Below, in pieces: positions 47,101 through 56,022 of a stretch of DNA of 64,000 nucleotides (its first letter is position 1; every line of letters starts with the position of its first letter). The translations under genes and the position numbers were made by a program. The stretch is from Microglena sp. YARC (Eukaryota; Chlorophyta; Chlorophyceae; Chlamydomonadales; Chlamydomonadaceae): contig CM039463.1 of NCBI GenBank assembly GCA_022414725.1, positions 85,100,620 to 85,164,619 on the forward strand, in the 5' to 3' direction. The notes under the pieces were generated by a model. That model saw only the letters and a program-made list of their open reading frames with translations. It was not told the DNA's origin and did no database searches.

Positions 47101-50100
47101 AATACCCTGCCATACCCTGCCCTACCCTACCCTACCCTACCCTGCCCTACCCTACTACTGTGGCAAAGAGAATGGCTAGCTATGATGACACAACTCATAT
47201 TCTTGCTACCACCAAGAACCGACTTCGAGTGACGAAACAATATTTCATGTCTGAGCTATCTACTCTGCTTTGCCCTACTGTACCCCCCGACCGTACCCTG
47301 CCCCACCCTAGCCTACCCTGCACTACCCAGCCCTAGCCTACCCTATCCTACCGCTGTCCTAACCTTCCCCACCCTACCCTGCACTACCCTACCCTTACCG
47401 CTGTGTCCTACCATGCCCTGCCCTTGTCCGCCCTGCCCTACCCTGCCATACCGTACCACTGTGTCCTTACCTCCCTTACCCTGCCCTTCCCTACCCCACC
47501 ATGTCCTGCTCTACCCTACCCTACTCCACCTTCCGCACCCCACCACTGTGTCCTACCCAACGAATGTTGCGTTTAGAATGGCTAGCTATGATGACACAAT
47601 TCATATTCTTGCTACCACCAAGAACTGACTTCTAGTGACGAAACACTATTTCCTGTCTGAGCTATCTACTCTACCCTAGCCTAGCCTGCCCTGCGATTCC
47701 CTACCCTACCCTGCCATACCCTGCAATTCCTACCCAGCCATACCCTGCCATACCCCACCATTGTGGCATAGAGAATGGCTAGCTATGATGACACAATTCA
47801 TATTCTTGCTACCACCAAGAACTGACTTCGAGTGACGAAACACTATTCCCTGTCTGAGCTATCTACTCTGCCCTAGCCTACCCTACTCTGCCAAACCCTG
47901 CAATTCCCTACCCTACCCAACCCTACCCACCACTGTGTCCTACCCTACCCAACCTACCCCACCACTGTTGCACTCAGAATGGCTAGCTATGACGACGCAA
48001 CTCATATTCTTGCTACCACCAAGAACTGACTTTGAGAGACGAAACCTTTGTTCATGTCTGAGCTACCTACCCTGCCTTGCCCCACCCTACCTGTCCCACC
48101 CTACACTACCCTACCCTGCACTACCCAGCCCTACCCTACCCTACCGCTCTGTCCTATCCTGCCCTTCTCATCCCTACCCTGCCATACCATGCCATACCCT
48201 ACCGTACCTTGTCCTGCCCTGCCCTACCCTTTTAGCCCTGCCATACCATGCCATACCTTACCCTACCATTGTTGCGTCCAGAATGGCTAGCTTTGATGAC
48301 ACAACTCATATTCTTGCTACCACCAAGAACTGACTCCGAGTGACGAAACAATTTTCTGTCTGAGCTATCTGCCTTATCTTGCCCCCCCTCCCCTCCCGTC
48401 CCCTAACCCACCATGCCCTACCTTACCCTACCCTACCCTACCCTACCACTGTAGTACTCAGAATGGCTAGCTATGATGACAAAACGCAATTTCTTGCTAC
48501 CACCAAGAACCGACTTCGAGTGACGAAACAATTTCCTGTCTGAGCTATCTACCCAGCCCTACCCTCCCTCCTCCCGTCCCCTAACCCAGCATGCCCTGCC
48601 CTTCCCTGCCTTACCCTTCCATACCCTACCCACCCTACCCTGCCTTGCCCCAACCTGCACTGCACTAACCAGCCATACCCTGCCCTACCCTACCACTGTG
48701 GCACACTGAATGGCTAGCTGTGATGACACAACTCATATTCTTGCTACCACCAAGAACTGACTTCGAGTGACGAAACACTATTCATGTCTGAGCTATCTAC
48801 CCTGCCTTACCCTACCCATCCCTGCCCTCCCACTGTGTCCTACCCTACCCTAAGTTTCTCTCATCCACCTGCACAAGATTACATCTGCAGCCATCCTGAT
48901 TTTGTTTCCAATGTCTCTTCACATGGAGTTCTGCCTACATTCATGCCTCGTGGAAACTTGTGTGCATTTCCATCCTGAACTTGTTTTTTTATTTCCATTT
49001 TTGACTTTTTTAAACATTCCCCCCCCAACAAAGTCCACTCCAGGACCACCATCAAGATCAACAGTGAGGGTGCACATCACCTCATTTCTACCCTAAGCTG
49101 CATTCTGTACACCTAAGCTGTACCGGTACATTCTGAACCATGGCCTGAAACTTGTGTGCATTTCCATTGTGAACTTCCTGTACCCCCATCATGTGCACTC
49201 CAGTACACCCATCAAGTCCAACAGTGAGGGTGCACATCACCTCATTTCAACCCGAAGCTGCATTCTGTGCACCTAAGCTGTACCGGTACATCCTGAACCA
49301 TGGCCTGAAACTTGTGTGCATTTCCATTGTGAACTTCCTGTACCCCCATCAAGTCCAACATTGAGGGTGCACACCACCTCATTTCAACCCTAAGCTGCAT
49401 TCTGTGCACCTATGCTGTACCAGCACATGCTGAACCATGGCCTGAAAGTCTTGTGCATTTCTATTCTGGACTTCCTGACCACCTGCTGTGTTTCTTCAAA
49501 GCTTCATCCCTGTCTGCCTGCCTGCCTGCCTGCCTGCATAGCTTTTCTTTTCAGCTACCAGCATAAGCTTCTAAGCAGCTTTCCTGGCTTGCTATCCAGC
49601 AAAAGGTCTATCAATGTAGTTCATCTTGAAGCAGACAGAATGGTATTTCCAGTACTGTCGAAGAATAGTAGCCTAGCCCATTGCCTAGCTCAGGGAGCCG
49701 CCTAGAAGCTGCTGCTCGTAGCTGAAAAGAAAAGCTGTGTCTGCCTGCCTGCCTGCTTGGTTGTTCTGCCTGTCTGCCTGCCTGCCTGCTTGGTTGTTAT
49801 GTATGCCTGCCTGCTTGGTTGTTTTGTCTGCCTGCCTGCCTCTGTGTCTCACCCTGATTGCTTGGCTGTTCTCGTGGTCGTTCTTCTGAGACCCTTGCCC
49901 CGCCTCCCGCAGCTCTTATGATGTACTGAACCCCCCTAACCTGGGTTCTTTTGTACGCCCTAACCCGCAGGACGTAAAACACAAGTGCCGGGACCACGCC
50001 CACTAAGTTTTGACCCAGGGGGGTGTGTGTGTGGGGGGGGGGGACTCAACAATGGCAGAAAAATCCACCCTACCCTACCCAGCATACATACATACACTCA

Positions 50101-51070
50101 CCCTCATGGATATTTGTGCCTGCACCATGCAGGACGAGCTGGTCATGAACCATCCTCCTTCGCCAACCTGAGTTATTTTGTACCCCCTAAACTGAGTCCT
50201 TTTGAACCCCTTAAACTGAGTTATTGTCTACCCCCTACCCAGCACACATACACACACGGTCACACGCACCCTCATGGATATTTGTGCCTGCACCATGCAG
50301 GACGAGCTGGTCATGAACCATCCTCCTTCCCTAACCTGAGTTCTTTTGTACCCCCCAAACTGAGTTATTTAGTACCCCCTAAACTGAGTCCTTATGAACC
50401 CCTTAAACTGAGTTATTGTCTACCCCCTACCCAGCATACATACACACACTCACCCTCATGGATATTTGTGCCTGCACCGTGAGGACGAGCTGGTCATGAA
50501 CCGCGTGAGCACCTACTTCGACAAGAAGATTGAAGTAATCGAGTGGGATGATGAGGTAGGATCCATGATGAAAACTTTGTATTGTTTTTAATAAAGAAAA
50601 GTGTATAACTCTTAGTTAGATTTTTTTTTTATAACTTTCACTTGGTAGGTTCCATGTCTCTTGGGTGTATCAAATGAATAGTAAGCCTTGATAAGAGGCG
50701 TGAGGTTGAGGGGGCCAGCCTGTTTGCTTTGGGGTGGGATGATGAGGCAGGATCCATGTCTCTTGGGTAGGGAACGGCAAATCATATGATGCTGACCAAA
50801 GACGAGTATGATATCATATAATATCATGCAAAAATCATATGATTTAATATCATATGATATGATGCCTCAGGCCAAAGTTACCTAGTCAGACCGCCAGCAT
50901 CATATGATATCATATGATATCGTATGATGACATGATATCATATCATATCATATTGCCTATCCCTACTCTTGGGTGTATCAAATAAATAGATAAATAGTAT
51001 GCCTTGTTACGAGGCGTGAGGTTGAGAAGGCCAACCCGTTTGCTTTAACTGGGGCGCCAACCACCTGTGT

Positions 51071-51101
<31 letters not shown>

Positions 51102-52347
51102 GGGGGCTATCATCCCCCCTGGGGGAGGGTTTTTCCCTTTTGGTGTATCAAATGCTGGGGTCAATAAGTATCCCCAAAATGTGTCTGTCAATCACCTTGT
51201 CACTTTAAACACCACCAACTTCATCACAGTTTCCCCCCACACCACCCCCACACCACCATCCCACATCACCTTATGACCACCCGATGTATCACATATCACC
51301 ACCTCACGCACCACTACACCACACGTCGACACCCCACGCACCACCACACCATGCACCACCACACATGCACCACCACACACACCACCACACACACCACCAC
51401 ACACCACACACACCACCACCACCACACACACCACCACACCACCACCACACCACACACACCACCACCACACACCACCACCACACACACCACCACCACCACA
51501 CACACCACCACCACACCACACCACCACCACACCACACCACACCACACACACACCACCACCACCACACACACACCACCCACCACCACCACCACCACCACCA
51601 CCACACCACACACCACCACCACCACCACACACGCACCACCACCACACACACACCACCACACGCACCACCACCACACACACACCACCACCACACACACACC
51701 ACCACACACCACCACACCACCACCACCACCACCACCACCACACACCACCACACACCACCACCACACACACCACCACCACACGCACACCACACACCACCAC
51801 CACCACCACACACCACCACCACCACACACACCACCACCACACACACCACCACCACACACGCACCACGACCACACACACACCACCACACACACCACCACCA
51901 CACACCACCACCACACACCACCACCACCACCACACACACACCACCACCACCACACACACCACCACCACACACCACACCACCACACACCACCACCACCACC
52001 ACACACACACACCCACCACCACACACACACCACCACCACCACACACACACACACCACCACCACACACACACACCACCACACCACCACACCACCACCACCA
52101 CATCACACACCACCACCACCACACACCACCACCACACACACCCACCACACACCACCACGCACCACCACCACCACGCACCACACACACCACCACACACACC
52201 ACCACACCATGCACCACTGCAGGACAAGTTCCCACCACCACGCACCACCACACCACCACCACCACACCACCCAAGCACTATCACCACTCCACCACGCCAC
52301 CACCACTGCAGGACAAGTTCCTGGCTGTTCTGGCTGAGAAGATGTAA
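34496..52347 (+). CDS. DBP5: DEAD-box RNA helicase, DBP5/DDX19/LOS4 type
   Basis: mRNA-export helicase family: ATP-dependent remodelling of mRNPs at the cytoplasmic face of nuclear pores. Twelve exons join in phase: 34496-34529, 34607-34743, 34832-35175, 35602-35713, 38373-38507, 40111-40209, 41530-41666 (or from 41506, +8 codons), 42495-42654, 44439-44549, 46185-46328, 50484-50555, 52312-52347; 506 residues plus an unfound start exon. An Ala/Glu-rich N-terminus precedes the Q motif (FERPSLIQ, ~129-136), motif [10 protein letters not shown] (~155-163), Ia PTREL (187-191), Ib as THGK (235-238; normally TPG-), DEAD (259-262), SAT (294-296), IV IIFVR (359-363), [11 protein letters not shown] (411-420) and [15 protein letters not shown] (449-461). 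Motif I is the plant LOS4 version. Size is normal for the family; the 18-kb span comes from introns up to 4.2 kb full of repeats and splice-junction copies. The two 5' introns in the chain are only 77 and 88 bp. Exons 1-2 are less certain. Confidence 0.95.
35478..35545 (+). repeat. Dispersed element fragment in helicase intron
   Basis: gtgcgccttattattaggcg...ggacagcccgtttgcttg, the same family as 14695 and 51000, lacking the poly-G run. Confidence 0.55.
35951..36654. mobile_element. hAT-like element, 704 bp, in helicase intron
   Basis: Starts tagggttgggccgacat, ends gcttcccaaccctа-type sequence (cccaacccta at 36645-36654). It is flanked by a perfect 8-bp duplication gtcatgtg (35943-35950 and 36655-36662). 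The subterminal regions are rich in tatacgttta/taaacgtata. No transposase frame. Third distinct TAGGG-type family in the window. Confidence 0.8.
36663..38099 (+). other. Helicase intron sequence, no gene seen
   Basis: Plus-strand frames at 36604-36975 and 37318-37944 lack domains. There is a ctttttgcac tandem at 37852-37898. The phrase gggggtgatttg at about 36985 recurs near 40372. Confidence 0.4.
38100..38297. mobile_element. Palindromic MITE in helicase intron
   Basis: Left gtttttatttccggctttt...cagcttcttggcagctccc and right gagctgcctagaagctgc...gctgaaaacaaaaacac are inverted. It lies 75 bp upstream of exon 38373-38507. Confidence 0.65.
38508..40110 (+). repeat. Helicase intron made of microsatellites
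   Basis: GGGGTTG/GGTGGTGG tract (38520-38735), (ATC)n at 38878-38946, then about 800 bp of (CATC)n, (CATT)n and TCTATCTGTC repeats at 39055-39850. A copy of the upstream exon's end and donor lies at 38759-38790 (ggacaacatcaaggtgggta). An AT palindrome at 39950-40030 (tatggttgtcaag start) looks like a decayed hAT-like MITE. Confidence 0.85.
40210..41529 (+). repeat. Helicase intron with poly-C runs and tandem ~100-bp copies
   Basis: C runs at about 40575-40590 and 41067-41103. The phrase ggggtagatacttattgca occurs three times (about 40760, 40915 and 40948) with aggtccaaagtggtgccaat, and cctgaggaggctg...polyC is repeated. (ATA/ATG)n at 41352-41420. No gene. Confidence 0.6.
41927..42420 (+). 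repeat. Three decayed copies of helicase exon 42495-42654 in its upstream intron
   Basis: Copies at 41927-42011, 42094-42158 and 42384-42420 match the first half of the following exon (gtgccctgatcgcaacgcca...cttccccaactgcgag). The first two include the acceptor (ttgcag and ggcag). Each is preceded by tttatttactctccg and the first and third are followed by ccctcaacctcacgcc. The first copy keeps the reading frame; the second has an in-frame stop; the third lacks the acceptor. Confidence 0.9.
42655..42895 (+). repeat. GGTGTGT minisatellite and donor copies in helicase intron
   Basis: ~45-bp units (gtgggtgagatggtgggctg) directly after the donor. The exon end plus donor (ccatccaggtgagtcttgg) is copied at about 42874-42892 and again at about 42970-42990 (ccatccaggtgggtcttggt). 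Confidence 0.7.
42896..43195 (+). repeat. ~200-bp dispersed element (GGCGGAGCC family), split copy
   Basis: Its start is present twice (42896 and about 43008), separated by the second donor copy. It ends at aacgctgcattgaacttgt. Confidence 0.6.
43219..43307. repeat. 89-bp near-perfect spacer-less palindrome
   Basis: Arms of 44-45 bases, gtcagcgtgaactactagga... and its complement, meet at ctgatcag with a single extra T in the left arm and no spacer. Can form a long hairpin. Confidence 0.9.
43410..43665. mobile_element. MITE arm and reversed dispersed element with poly-C
   Basis: A left arm of the palindromic MITE (ttttcttttcagctacgatc) at 43410-43470, then the reverse of the GAGGCGTGAGG element at 43565-43625 followed by about 22 C (43641-43662). 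Confidence 0.5.
43666..44438 (+). repeat. CA/CCACC-rich helicase intron with a copy of the next exon's start
   Basis: Tandem units (atcatggctcatatctactt; accactctacactctacccc). 44018-44075 copies the start of exon 44439-44549, including the ctgacag acceptor and ggaggtctggaccatggaga, but reaches a stop after ten codons. Confidence 0.75.
44550..45738 (+). repeat. Helicase intron: tandem repeats and decayed MITE
   Basis: ~31-bp tandem (tggttacatggttgcttgaa) at 44590-44760; a dispersed fragment at 44765-44815; CCCCTAT-rich tandem (atcgcccttctatgccccta) at 44915-45135; a decayed palindromic MITE at 45210-45407; dispersed fragment at 45472-45520; G run at 45631-45652; and a gaaacccatgcat tandem at 45660-45730. 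Confidence 0.65.
45739..46085 (+). repeat. Four copies of the 46185 splice acceptor and exon start
   Basis: catctagtaggtgactttgg (45739), catcttgtaagttgctccgg (45826), catctcgtaggtgactctgg (45939) and caccttgtaagttgctctgg (46048) precede the true catcttgtaggtgactctgg at 46175. Two copies keep the TAG|GT acceptor; all lose the exon after about 20 bases (gtagttgatgacc). Spacing is 87-127 bp. Confidence 0.9.
46400..48800 (+). repeat. Intronic array: eight copies of an ~85-bp core in CCCTAC/CCCTGC spacer
   Basis: Core: tggctagctatgatgacaca, ctcatattcttgctaccacc, aagaactgacttcgagtgac, gaaacaattttctgtctgag, ctatctac, at about 46405, 47168, 47578, 47775, 47979, 48283, 48462 and 48709. Spacers are imperfect ccctaccctgcaattc repeats, longest at 46500-47155. 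The same core is arrayed in reverse at 56020-57560 in the HSP60 intron. Confidence 0.9.
48860..49470 (+). repeat. ~170-bp tandem, three copies, in helicase intron
   Basis: Units contain ttgtgtgcatttccat, gtgagggtgcacatcacctc, aagctgcattctgtgcacc and gctgtaccggtacat. Copies at about 48950-49140, 49145-49305 and 49306-49445. Confidence 0.7.
49540..49736. mobile_element. Palindromic MITE, intact copy, in helicase intron
   Basis: Left agcttttcttttcagctacc and right gctgaaaagaaaagct are inverted, as are cataagcttctaagcagct / agccgcctagaagctgctg. It sits in a (TGCC)n tract that continues on both sides (49505-49538 and 49740-49835). Confidence 0.75.
50085..50483 (+). repeat. Two copies of the exon 50484 acceptor and start
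   Basis: ~180-bp units (catggatatttgtgcctgca ... gagttattgtctaccccct). The exon start gacgagctggtcatgaacc is copied at 50133-50151 and 50301-50319, each behind a canonical atgcag acceptor and each followed by an early stop. The true exon's own acceptor has mutated to ccgtgag. Confidence 0.9.
50732..50760 (+). repeat. Copy of the exon 50484-50555 end and donor
   Basis: gtgggatgatgaggcaggat repeats the exon end gtgggatgatgag|gtaggat with the donor changed to GC, about 180 bp downstream. It lies beside a GAGGCGTGAGG dispersed fragment (50690). Confidence 0.75.
50768..50965. mobile_element. hAT-like MITE, 198 bp, in helicase intron
   Basis: Begins tagggaacggcaaatcata, ends attgcctatcccta, with a perfect 8-bp duplication ctcttggg (50760-50767 and 50966-50973). 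The interior is catatgatatcatatgat palindromes. Confidence 0.85.
51000..51135 (+). repeat. Dispersed element with poly-G run
   Basis: tgccttgttacgaggcgtg ... accacc, GT run, about 22 G, ggctatcatccccc. Matches 14695-14840. Confidence 0.65.
51230..52311 (+). repeat. CAC/CACA microsatellite, about 1.05 kb, with copy of the last exon start
   Basis: Imperfect (CAC)n and (CA)n fill the last helicase intron. Histidine/threonine, valine/cysteine/glycine/tryptophan and related frames on both strands are artefacts. 52214-52232 (accactgcaggacaagttcc) copies the acceptor and start of the last exon about 90 bp early. Confidence 0.95.
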
Positions 52348-52388
52348 TGAGCACCTGAAGAAATTTTCTAAGGGCCCTGTCAACCTTG

Positions 52389-52394
52389 AATAAA
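52389..52394 (+). terminator. Polyadenylation signal AATAAA of the helicase
   Basis: AATAAA lies 42 bp after the stop codon. Confidence 0.6.
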
Positions 52395-52481
52395 TTTTTC
52401 TGGAAGGTGCACGAGTGCAAAATTGTGTACCATGGTGTTTTTGGGGGGTGCTTCGTTAGAATCTTTCAGGGTTGCCTTGGA

Positions 52482-52800
52482 AGCCCTCTAGAGCTGCGAG
52501 TCTTCAGCCCTCTAGAGCTGCGAGTCTTAAGCCCTCTAGAGCTGCGAGTCTGATGCCCTCTAGAGCTGCGAGTCTGAAGCCCTCTAGAGCTGCGAGTCTG
52601 AAGCCCTCTAGAGCTGCGAGTCTGAAGCCCTCTAGAGCTGCGAGTCTGAAGCCCTCTAGAGCTGCGAGTCTGAAGCCCTCTAGAGCTGCGAGTCTGAAGC
52701 CCTCTAGAGCTGCGAGTCTGAAGCCCTCTAGAGCTGCGAGTCTAATGCCCTATAAAGCTGCGAGTCTAATGCCCTATAAAGCTGCAAGTCTAAAGTCCCC
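52482..52800 (+). repeat. 24-bp minisatellite, about 13 copies
   Basis: Unit gccctctagagctgcgagtc + tgaa. As 24 is a multiple of three it yields a 142-codon frame of the octapeptide KPSRAASL (52472-52900). It starts about 90 bp beyond the helicase polyadenylation signal, so it is probably untranslated. The last copies degrade. Confidence 0.9.
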
Positions 52801-53037
52801 AAAGCTGCAAGTAGCACCAAAAAGCCCATGGTACCTTGGTGTTTTAGGGGTGCTACGTTTGAGTTTTTTGGGGGTGCCATGGAATCCCCCGAAGCAGTAA
52901 GTAGCACTCAAAAAGCCTATTGGAGCACCATGGTACTTATCAGACACAGCTTCCTTTTGGCACTACAAGTTGCACTCTAAAAGTCTGTAGGAGCACCATG
53001 GTGCTACGTAAAGACACTGCTAACTTTTCTTAGAAAA
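52801..53037. other. Intergenic, no gene seen
   Basis: Duplicated phrases around accatggt and ggggtgctacgtt. No coding signal. Confidence 0.35.
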
Positions 53038-53240
53038 CAAGTCCTATGTAGCGTCGCAAGCGACGCGGGAAATTTGCGGAGTGTGTTGGCAACAGAACGA
53101 AAGATGGCAACGAAAATGGAGCTGACCGAAGCCGGTTAGTTATGAGGCAGTTGGCTGACGTGTCAGGCTTCAATTTTGTATGGGGACAATGGGGTAAACC
53201 TAGGGACTCCCGCCCCCTTGAAGAGGGGGCTTCGCCAAAA
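53038..53240 (-). repeat. ~200-bp dispersed element (GGCGGAGCC family), reverse copy
   Basis: From aacaagtcctatgtagcgtc to gaagagggggcttcgccaaa. Followed by a tandem ccttggatgccgtccgtggcc (53240-53320). Confidence 0.65.
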
Positions 53241-55451
53241 ACCTTCCTTGGATGCCGTCCGTCCTTGGATGCCGTCCGTGGCCAAAAACCGTCCTTGGAT
53301 GCCGTCCGTGGCCAAGTCTTACGACAGTTGGGCCCTTCCGCCCCAGACATACCCGGTGGGAGGGAGGTGCCCACGAACGCAAGATATTTCATGGACAGTG
53401 TCATGGCTCACCTCTTCAGCTTTTAGCTTATTTTTTTAGAGCCTTTGAATTGGGGGAAAGTAAGGTGGCCATGTTGTAGCACAGCTTGAATTTGAACTTG
53501 GTTACATAGCTTCAGCCAGCAATTTGGCTGCTCGCCGTCTAGTTCAGCTACTCAGCTCCAACCATGGGACAGGACGACAGGTATCCAATATCCCATTGTA
53601 GGTCCAACGGCCATCTCAACTTTGTGTACAGCTGTCACACATGTGGCTGTGTATGAGCCTATGATATTCGTTGGTTGGTGTTGACGGCAGATTTGGTTTC
53701 AACTTGGCATTTTGATATATTGGACATCCAGGGGGGGTATAGGATTTGTGTGCTACACTCGTGTGTCTGAACGTGCACGGTTCCTGAAACTGTCTAATAT
53801 ATTTAGTGTGCTGTTTGTTTTTCAGCCAACTCTGGGCTGCTCACCGTCTTCCACAAAATGTCCAAGCACCCCCTTGCGATAGCCACGGAAACTTGGAGCA
53901 TGATAAGTGGATGAGACAGTGTTCGATATGGGAAGGGAACGATGCCGGCAGTCCGACTAGGCTAAAGTAACCATCAATGTACAATTTCATATGATGCGAT
54001 GTATGTCATACTCGTCAACATCATATGGTTTGCCCGTCCCTAGATATGGTTGAAGCAAGTGAGTTGACCCTCTCCATGGCAATGGTTGTATCACACTCCC
54101 TGTTTTCCGTGGGTATTGCACGGGGGGGTTAGTATTGCGTTCTGCAGATGGTAAGACGACGATTTGCCGGCAGATATAACCTTGTCACAATTACTCTTCT
54201 CCTTGGCGATGGTTCTTATGCGACTGGACTTCCGCACATTCTAAATGGCGAATTGTAATACGAATTACAGAAATCAGGATGACAGAACAAGCACTCCTCG
54301 CTGTCAATCCGTCCTTTTTGCGGGGTATCTTCCCTGGAATATGTTTTTACTGGCAAAGACGGCGAGCATTCCGAGCAGCCAAGTTCCTGGCTGAAGCTAT
54401 GTAACCAAGTTCAATTTGTGGGCTGCTAGAGTCGGGGTACTACTTCTTGCCAAATTGGTGAGCGCTTAAATTCATAAACGTCAAATTGTTCAGCGCTTTG
54501 AAATGCCAGAAGCGCAGTCTACGCGCTGCGCCCACAGGGGGTTGAAAAAACTGCGCGAAATGCGCTTAGGGGCTCAAAAAGGCAGCCCCGCGCGCGCTTG
54601 GTAGAACCCTGGTGAGAGTGGCTTGGCTCATGAATCTCGGTTATCAAATTACCAGCACTTGTTCCGAAAAGGGCTGAAAGCATCATGAATTCAGCTCATA
54701 GGTGAGGATAGTAAGAGGAGTGAGTGTATAGTAGGACCAGCTTACACAGCCAATCCCCCGAAATCTGTGGAAAAGAAAATCTCTGAAGACAATTAGAATA
54801 TCACTCACAGGCAACAGACTCCTGCGAAAAGAATATATCAGCAGTACCTGTCATAAACGGTATAATCTGTTTAATTACCTACATTATGTTGCCATCAACA
54901 GGCAATTGTTAGCCCAAGACAAGCCTGGACCACAACATCCGGTAGGGTATTTCAACTAATGTTCACAATTAGTCAGGCAATATTGCAGCAAGCAAGCAAG
55001 AATGCAGCAAGCAAACATGTGCTCCCTGGTTTTCATGGGTATCGCACGGGGGGACTTGGAATTGGTAGACGGTTAGCAGCCAAGAGTTGGCTTAATAACC
55101 ATGTAACAATCCAATATTGTAGGAGGGGGAGAGGAAGACAACACGCCTGCAGATAAGTGGCTAATGGAATCCACATTCCTTCTATAAGTGCTGCTGCTTC
55201 AATGTGGGCAACCTCCTGTGGTGCCTGATGCAATACCAGGCTGTTCTACACACTGCTTACTGCTTGACGCCTGCAGATTTTAGAGGGTCTGTTGTGTCAC
55301 AGGCGCAGATTTGGGAGTCCTCCAGAACATCCCTGGGTAGTACATCAGTACATCACACAATGCACCACACCTGGGCAGTACATCAGTACATCACGCAATG
55401 CACCACACCTGGGCAGGGCAGGGGCCCTAACCCATTTAAGCAGGGGCTTGC
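53241..55451. other. Intergenic between the convergent genes, no supported gene
   Basis: Dispersed fragments at 53497-53545, 53822-53910 and (reversed) 54350-54410; a hAT-like MITE at 53933-54042; a duplicated tacatcagtacatca...gggcagtaca block at 55340-55420. The 3' untranslated region of HSP60 should lie just below 55452; no AATAAA seen there on the minus strand. Confidence 0.4.
53933..54042. mobile_element. hAT-like MITE, 110 bp
   Basis: Starts aagggaacgatgccggcag, ends tttgcccgtcccta. The flanks gatatggg (53925-53932) and gatatggt (54043-54050) match at 7 of 8. Related to 18291-18406. Confidence 0.65.
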
Positions 55452-55961
55452 TTAGTACATGTCAGGGGGAGGGGCCATGCCACCTGACATTTTATCCTGA
55501 GGGGCCTCGACAATAACAACCTCGGAGGTGGTGATCAGACTAGCCACACTTGAGGCGTCAATAAGGGCAGTCCTGACCACCTTGAGGGGGTCGATGATAC
55601 CAGCCTTGATCATGTCCCTGAATTGATTGGTAGCGGCATCGTAGCCCCAGTTGTGGTCGTCGAATTCAAGGGCCTGCGACAAGCAAGTAGTGGAGACATT
55701 GCGAGTAAGTTGGCAGTACAACAAGCAGGTTGTGGAGACATGGCCAGTAAGTTGGCAGTACAACAAGCAGGTAGTGGAGGCATTGCAAGTACGTTGGCAG
55801 TACAACAAGCAGGTAGAGGAGACAATGCAAGTTAGCAGTACAACAAGCAGGTAGTGGAGACATAGCAAGTAAGTTGGCAGTACAACATGCAGATAGAGAA
55901 GAGATTGACAAGAAGGAAGGCAGACAGGGATGCACCTCAATATATATATAAATATATATAA

Positions 55962-56022
<61 letters not shown>

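Noticed and set aside
46500..47160. CCCTA-rich tract resembling interstitial telomere
   Set aside because: Units are CCCTAC and CCCTGC mixed with aattc; no regular CCCTAA or CCCTAAA array.
51273..52393. Frames of over 350 codons, histidine/threonine-rich on plus and glycine/valine/tryptophan/cysteine-rich on minus
   Set aside because: Products of the CAC/CACA repeat filling the last helicase intron.
55623..55854. Plus-strand frames antisense to the last HSP60 exon
   Set aside because: Shadows of the minus-strand exon and its 46-bp tandem.
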